DNA from: Terribacillus aidingensis
GTDB lineage: Bacteria; Bacillota; Bacilli; Bacillales; Amphibacillaceae
Reading direction: 5' to 3'
Assembly (NCBI RefSeq): GCF_040703035.1
Contig: NZ_CP159996.1
Span: forward strand, 2,886,001 to 2,950,000
Length of the DNA stretch: 64,000 nucleotides
Below, one piece after another: positions 60,674 to 64,000 of this stretch. The position numbers and the translations under genes were made by a program. The notes under the pieces were generated by a model, which worked only from the letters and a program-made list of their open reading frames with translations, made no database searches and was not told the origin of the DNA. How positions within the stretch are numbered: the stretch's first letter is position 1; every line of letters begins with the position of its first letter.

Positions 60674-61396
60674 TCATAAAACTTTACTCAAGAAAGCTTT
60701 TGTCCGTTCTTCCTTCGGATTATTGAAAATTTCCTCCGGTTTCGCTTCCTCTACGATATAACCGCCATCCATGAACAGCACCCGATCACCGACTTCGCGC
60801 GCAAAGCCCATTTCATGCGTCACAACTATCATGGTCATGCCTTCATTCGCAAGCTGCTTCATAACTTCGAGCACTTCACCGACCATCTCTGGATCAAGTG
60901 CAGATGTTGGTTCATCGAACAGCATCACCTTCGGTTCCATGCATAAAGCACGAGCAATTGCGACACGCTGCTTCTGTCCGCCGGAAAGCGATTCAGGATA
61001 TACGCCCGCTTTGTCCTCCAGACCAACTTTACGAAGCAGTGCAAGAGCCTTTTCTTCCGCATCTTTCTTTTTCCATTTGCGGACAACCATCGGAGAAAGC
61101 ATGATGTTCTCCAGTACTGTCTTATGAGGGAACAGGTTGAACTGCTGGAATACCATGCCGACATCTGTACGCACTTTATTAATGTTTACTTTTCTCTGGG
61201 AGATATCTGTTCCTTCTATATAAACATGACCACCCGTAATATTCTCGATTCGGTTGAGGCACCGAATGAAAGTGGACTTGCCGGAACCTGAAGGGCCGAT
61301 AACGACGACCACTTCCTTTTCCTCTATTTCGACGTTAATGTCCCGCAGCACCTCGAGATCGCCGAACGACTTTTTTAGATTTTTTACGCTGATCAT
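60674..61396 (-). CDS. Polar amino acid ABC transporter ATPase (GlnQ type)
   Basis: A 240-residue ATPase that drives uptake of glutamine, arginine, cystine or a related amino acid. Walker [11 protein letters not shown]-loop [17 protein letters not shown], signature [17 protein letters not shown], Walker [13 protein letters not shown] and H-loop [11 protein letters not shown] are those of the GlnQ/HisP branch. I chose the ATG at 61396, which gives the usual [12 protein letters not shown] beginning; an ATG at 61405 is possible. It overlaps the end of the permease gene by 62 bp, unusually long. Last gene of a binding protein-permease-ATPase operon. Confidence 0.9.
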   Translation of the reverse strand: MISVKNLKKSFGDLEVLRDINVEIEEKEVVVVIGPSGSGKSTFIRCLNRIENITGGHVYIEGTDISQRKVNINKVRTDVGMVFQQFNLFPHKTVLENIMLSPMVVRKWKKKDAEEKALALLRKVGLEDKAGVYPESLSGGQKQRVAIARALCMEPKVMLFDEPTSALDPEMVGEVLEVMKQLANEGMTMIVVTHEMGFAREVGDRVLFMDGGYIVEEAKPEEIFNNPKEERTKAFLSKVL

Positions 61397-62048
61397 CTGT
61401 CGCATACTTCCTTTCCAAAAAGCTCTGTACATATGATAATACTAAACAAACGACGAAATATAAAACGGCAACAGCCAAATACGGCTCCCAAATTCGGGAA
61501 GTCGCGCCTACCGCTACTCTGCCCCAGTAAAACAGTTCCGGTGCAGCAATGACGGCTCCAAGTGAGGAATCCTTCACCAACACAATAAATTCATTGCCAA
61601 GCGGCGGAATCATCCGTTTGAATGCCTGCGGCAGCACGACATGCCGCAGCACTTGCGCATGGTTCATACCGAGACTGTATGCAGCCTCCCGCTGCCCCTT
61701 ATCGATTGAGTTGATACCAGCACGGAAGATTTCTGCAATATAAGCTGCAGAATTCAATGCCAAAGCCACGATCAATGATATAAGCGGCTCCGGCGGCTTA
61801 ATGAAAATCGGCATCACCGCAAAGTGGATCAAAAAGATCTGTACTAACAGCGGGGTGCCTCTGAAAATATTCACATACCAAATGAACGGCAGCCTGAGGA
61901 TCGGATTGTTCAAGCTTTTCCCCATTCCGATCACTAGTCCGATCAAAGCCCCAATGAGGAACCCTATCAAAGACGCCAGGATTGTATAACCTAATCCTCT
62001 CATGAAGAAAGGCATATATTCACTAATAATTTCCCATCTAAAATCCAT
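61335..62048 (-). CDS. Polar amino acid ABC transporter permease
   Basis: A 237-residue permease of the His/Glu/Gln/Arg/opine family with about 5 segments. [13 protein letters not shown] and the EAA loop [33 protein letters not shown] are the family signatures. The start at 62048 follows GAGGTGAG. The final 20 or so residues ([20 protein letters not shown]) are basic and lie in the DNA that overlaps the ATPase gene; they look like an extension rather than conserved sequence. Confidence 0.9.
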   Translation of the reverse strand: MDFRWEIISEYMPFFMRGLGYTILASLIGFLIGALIGLVIGMGKSLNNPILRLPFIWYVNIFRGTPLLVQIFLIHFAVMPIFIKPPEPLISLIVALALNSAAYIAEIFRAGINSIDKGQREAAYSLGMNHAQVLRHVVLPQAFKRMIPPLGNEFIVLVKDSSLGAVIAAPELFYWGRVAVGATSRIWEPYLAVAVLYFVVCLVLSYVQSFLERKYATDDQRKKSKKVVRRSRGAAGH

Positions 62049-62086
62049 TTCTCTCACCTCAGTATAGCTGATAAATCAACACATAA

Positions 62087-62120
62087 ATATAGCGTAACGG
62101 TAATTATCGTTACGCTATAT
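62087..62120 (-). other. Perfect hairpin between binding-protein and permease genes
   Basis: 13-bp perfect arms ATATAGCGTAACG / CGTTACGCTATAT with an 8-nt loop and no real T-run. In this position it can stabilise the binding-protein mRNA and lower permease expression by partial termination. Confidence 0.75.
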
Positions 62121-62128
62121 GATTCTTC

Positions 62129-62935
62129 TTATGGCTGTGCGCTTTCCAGACCTTCAATATCTGGTGTACCTTCGAACCATTCCTGATAAATCTCTTCATA
62201 CGTTCCGTTTTCCATGATCGTGTGAATAGCTTCATCTATTTGTTCTTTATATTCACTGTCCTTCGGAAGCAGCATACCGTAGTATTCCTGTTCAAAGTTC
62301 TCATCGTCTTCAACTAAAGTAAGATTGGCATCAGGATTATTTTTCACATAATGCTGAGCTACTGCGATATCGGTAACAACAGCCTCTACATCACCGTTTT
62401 GCAAAGCCATCATAGTTGCTGCAGATGAATCGTACTTAGAAAGATTACTGCTGTTCTCCCCAACAAGTTTCTGTGCAGCTTCATCACCAGTCGTACCGTT
62501 CTGTACGCCGATCTTCATCCCTTGCAGATCATCGGCTGATTGAATATCTGTTCCTTCTGGTACAGCGATAACTTGCGTTGCCTCGAAGTAAGGTGCTGAG
62601 AAGTCATAAGTTTCTTTTCTCTCATCCGTTATTGTGATACCAGCCATTCCAGCTTGCAGCGTTTCATCCTCTACTCCGACAAGCATCGGATCCCAGCCAG
62701 TGTTTTCGTATTCATAATCGAGACCTGCTTCTTTCATGACAGCATCTAGCAAATCTGCATCAAATCCAACAATTTTATCACCTTCCATGGATTCGAAAGG
62801 AGCGAAGGTCGCTTCTGTTCCGATAGTGAGTTTCTCTTCACCAGAACCACTTGATTCGTTATTGGATATACACGCACTTAAGAATAAAACACTAAAAAGT
62901 CCCGCTGCTGCCATGAGCTTCTTTACTGATTTCAT
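62129..62935 (-). CDS. Polar amino acid-binding lipoprotein
   Basis: A 268-residue extracellular solute-binding lipoprotein, family 3. The signal ends in LSAC (Cys22). EATFAPFESMEGDKIVGFDADLLDAVMKEAG is the family signature, AGMAGITITDERKETYDFSAPY lines the amino-acid site (the arginine and aspartate that grip the alpha-carboxyl and amino groups), and GVQNGTTGDEAAQKL and DIAVAQHYV complete it. The ATG at 62935 follows AAAGGGAG. First gene of its operon; a hairpin separates it from the permease. Ligand not determinable. Confidence 0.9.
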   Translation of the reverse strand: MKSVKKLMAAAGLFSVLFLSACISNNESSGSGEEKLTIGTEATFAPFESMEGDKIVGFDADLLDAVMKEAGLDYEYENTGWDPMLVGVEDETLQAGMAGITITDERKETYDFSAPYFEATQVIAVPEGTDIQSADDLQGMKIGVQNGTTGDEAAQKLVGENSSNLSKYDSSAATMMALQNGDVEAVVTDIAVAQHYVKNNPDANLTLVEDDENFEQEYYGMLLPKDSEYKEQIDEAIHTIMENGTYEEIYQEWFEGTPDIEGLESAQP

Positions 62936-63146
62936 AGTTGATCTCCCTTTTCTATCTATATTGTAAACTTGCAATAAAATCTATAATTATTCATTCCGGT
63001 GCATTTATTTTACATAACATCCTATGCCTTGTAAATATAAAAATAGAACAAATCATTACTTTTCGACTATTTACGCTGTTTAAATTGTCAGTATATTGAG
63101 ATTTTGTGTTACAGTACACGTATACCATAGGAAAGCAGGGGAATAT

Positions 63147-64000
63147 ATGACATCAACCAGCAAAGTATTCGCAAAGGAGTTTGAGCAGCTTATAGATCTT
63201 CAGCAAGTACGTGACGCCCTCTATTTTCTCAAGCAGGATAATGAACAGACGACAAAGGATCAAATAGAAGTGACAGAAGTGGAAGCACCTCCCTTCAAAG
63301 AAGAAGACCGCGCAGCCTTTTTCAAAGAGAAACTGGCAGCTTTTGGCTTGGAGGACTTGAAAACAGATGACGAAGGAAATGTATATGGCATACGAAAAGG
63401 CAGCGGCAAAGGACCTACGGTTGTCATCGCAGCCCATTTGGACACCGTCTTTCCTGCTGGAACAAATGTGAAAGCAAAAATTGAAGATGGAATCGTCTAT
63501 GCTCCCGGAATCGGGGATGACGGACGCGGCTTGGCAGTTTTACTGACTTTACTGCGTACTTTGGAAGAAAATAAGATTGAAACGGAAGGAGATATCGTTT
63601 TCCTTGCTGATGTCGGAGAAGAAGGTCTGGGAGACTTGCGTGGAATGAAAGCATATTTCCGGGATAATACATATGTGGATGGCTTCATTTCTGTGGAACC
63701 AGGTGCGCCTGGCGACTTAATTTATTGCGGTGTCGGCAGCAAACGCTACAATGTAACCTTCAAAGGAAAAGGCGGACACAGCTTTGGGGACTTTGGTACT
63801 TCAAGTGCCATTCATGCAGCTGGACGCGCTATCGCTGCGTTAGCAGATCTGACCGTTCCAAATGATCCGAAGACAACATACAACGTCGGCACGATTCATG
63901 GTGGTACATCCATCAACACCATCGCACAACACGCAGGATTCCAGCTGGATTTACGTTCTGTATCCAGCGACGCTCTTGCAGAGTTGGAAGCCAACGCACT
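63147..64000 (+). CDS. M20-family metallopeptidase, N-terminal part
   Basis: The frame runs off the right edge after 284 codons, with no stop. Metal ligands of the M20 fold are visible: His97-x-Asp99 in VVIAAHLDTVFP, Asp124 in APGIGDDGRGLAVLL, and the Glu158-Glu159 pair in FLADVGEEGLGDLRG. FKGKGGHSFGDFGTSSAIHAAGRAI begins the dimerisation domain. This arrangement resembles tripeptidase T-like and related deacylases acting on peptides or N-acyl amino acids. The ATG follows GCAGGGG. It is divergent from the amino acid ABC operon and may act on related substrates, but that is only context. Confidence 0.85.
   Translation, partial: MTSTSKVFAKEFEQLIDLQQVRDALYFLKQDNEQTTKDQIEVTEVEAPPFKEEDRAAFFKEKLAAFGLEDLKTDDEGNVYGIRKGSGKGPTVVIAAHLDTVFPAGTNVKAKIEDGIVYAPGIGDDGRGLAVLLTLLRTLEENKIETEGDIVFLADVGEEGLGDLRGMKAYFRDNTYVDGFISVEPGAPGDLIYCGVGSKRYNVTFKGKGGHSFGDFGTSSAIHAAGRAIAALADLTVPNDPKTTYNVGTIHGGTSINTIAQHAGFQLDLRSVSSDALAELEANA

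Noticed and set aside
1..64000. tRNA, rRNA, CRISPR, insertion sequences, phage or defence islands
   Set aside because: No repeat arrays, transposase-like proteins, terminal inverted repeats or conserved RNA gene segments were seen; every long frame is accounted for by ordinary chromosomal genes.

Overview
The window is a stretch of low-to-moderate GC Firmicute chromosome. Gene content, purine-rich Shine-Dalgarno sequences of the AAGGAGG type, frequent TTG/GTG starts and closest recalled relatives (AnsR, YusV, MleN, YuiF, YhcR, YpuA, YdaT, YfmJ, YfiT, MotB, MtlR, MsmX of Bacillus subtilis) all point to the family Bacillaceae. A halotolerant genus such as Terribacillus is my guess from base composition and gene mix, but the sequence does not prove it. 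I saw no rRNA, tRNA, CRISPR array, insertion sequence or prophage gene; the region looks like ordinary core and metabolic chromosome.

Layout. 1-2.1 kb: end of a phosphonate permease gene, then a divergent pair (nitroreductase and the siderophore ATPase yusV), each with its own Fur box. 2.1-6.6 kb: ansR facing ansA-ansB-mleN (asparagine to aspartate to fumarate, plus a malate/lactate antiporter), with a palindrome over the ansA promoter. 6.6-16.2 kb: a 1183-residue secreted nuclease/nucleotidase of YhcR type, an amidase, a YuiF-type transporter, adenine deaminase with a leader terminator, and a ring-cleaving dioxygenase. 16.3-25.8 kb: small enzymes (phosphatase, GNAT, an Fe/2-oxoglutarate hydroxylase, a papain-like hydrolase, aminopeptidase, NUDIX), a SAM-I riboswitch driving one of two luciferase-like monooxygenases, and a dicarboxylate transporter. 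25.8-34 kb: helD, an MFS pump, ridA, a YpuA-like secreted protein, the stress gene ydaT with a SigB promoter, yfmJ and queF. 34-40.2 kb: purU-rbsK and the arginine operon argC-argJ-argB-argD with an ARG box in its promoter. 40.3-46.4 kb: an HPr-like protein behind a perfect cre site, a FAH-family enzyme, a nucleoside hydrolase, a PHP phosphatase behind two inverted DnaA boxes, an unrecognised gene and motA-motB. 46.5-51.9 kb: the complete mannitol operon mtlA-mtlR-mtlF-mtlD. 52-64 kb: redox enzymes, yfiT, msmX with a cre, a ZIP transporter, a sulfonate/thiamine-precursor-type ABC operon preceded by a structured RNA with its own terminator, a polar amino acid ABC operon, and the start of an M20 peptidase.

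How it fits together. Several control circuits can be read straight from the DNA: Fur (three sites), AnsR, SAM-I, ArgR/AhrC, CcpA (three cre sites), MtlR, SigB and possibly DnaA. The observations I rate highest are the HPr-like protein that keeps the regulatory serine region but lacks the phosphocarrier histidine and sits behind a perfect cre; the unassigned structured RNA plus terminator at 60405-60570; and the paired DnaA boxes at 42961-42980. None has been tested here; each is an inference from sequence.
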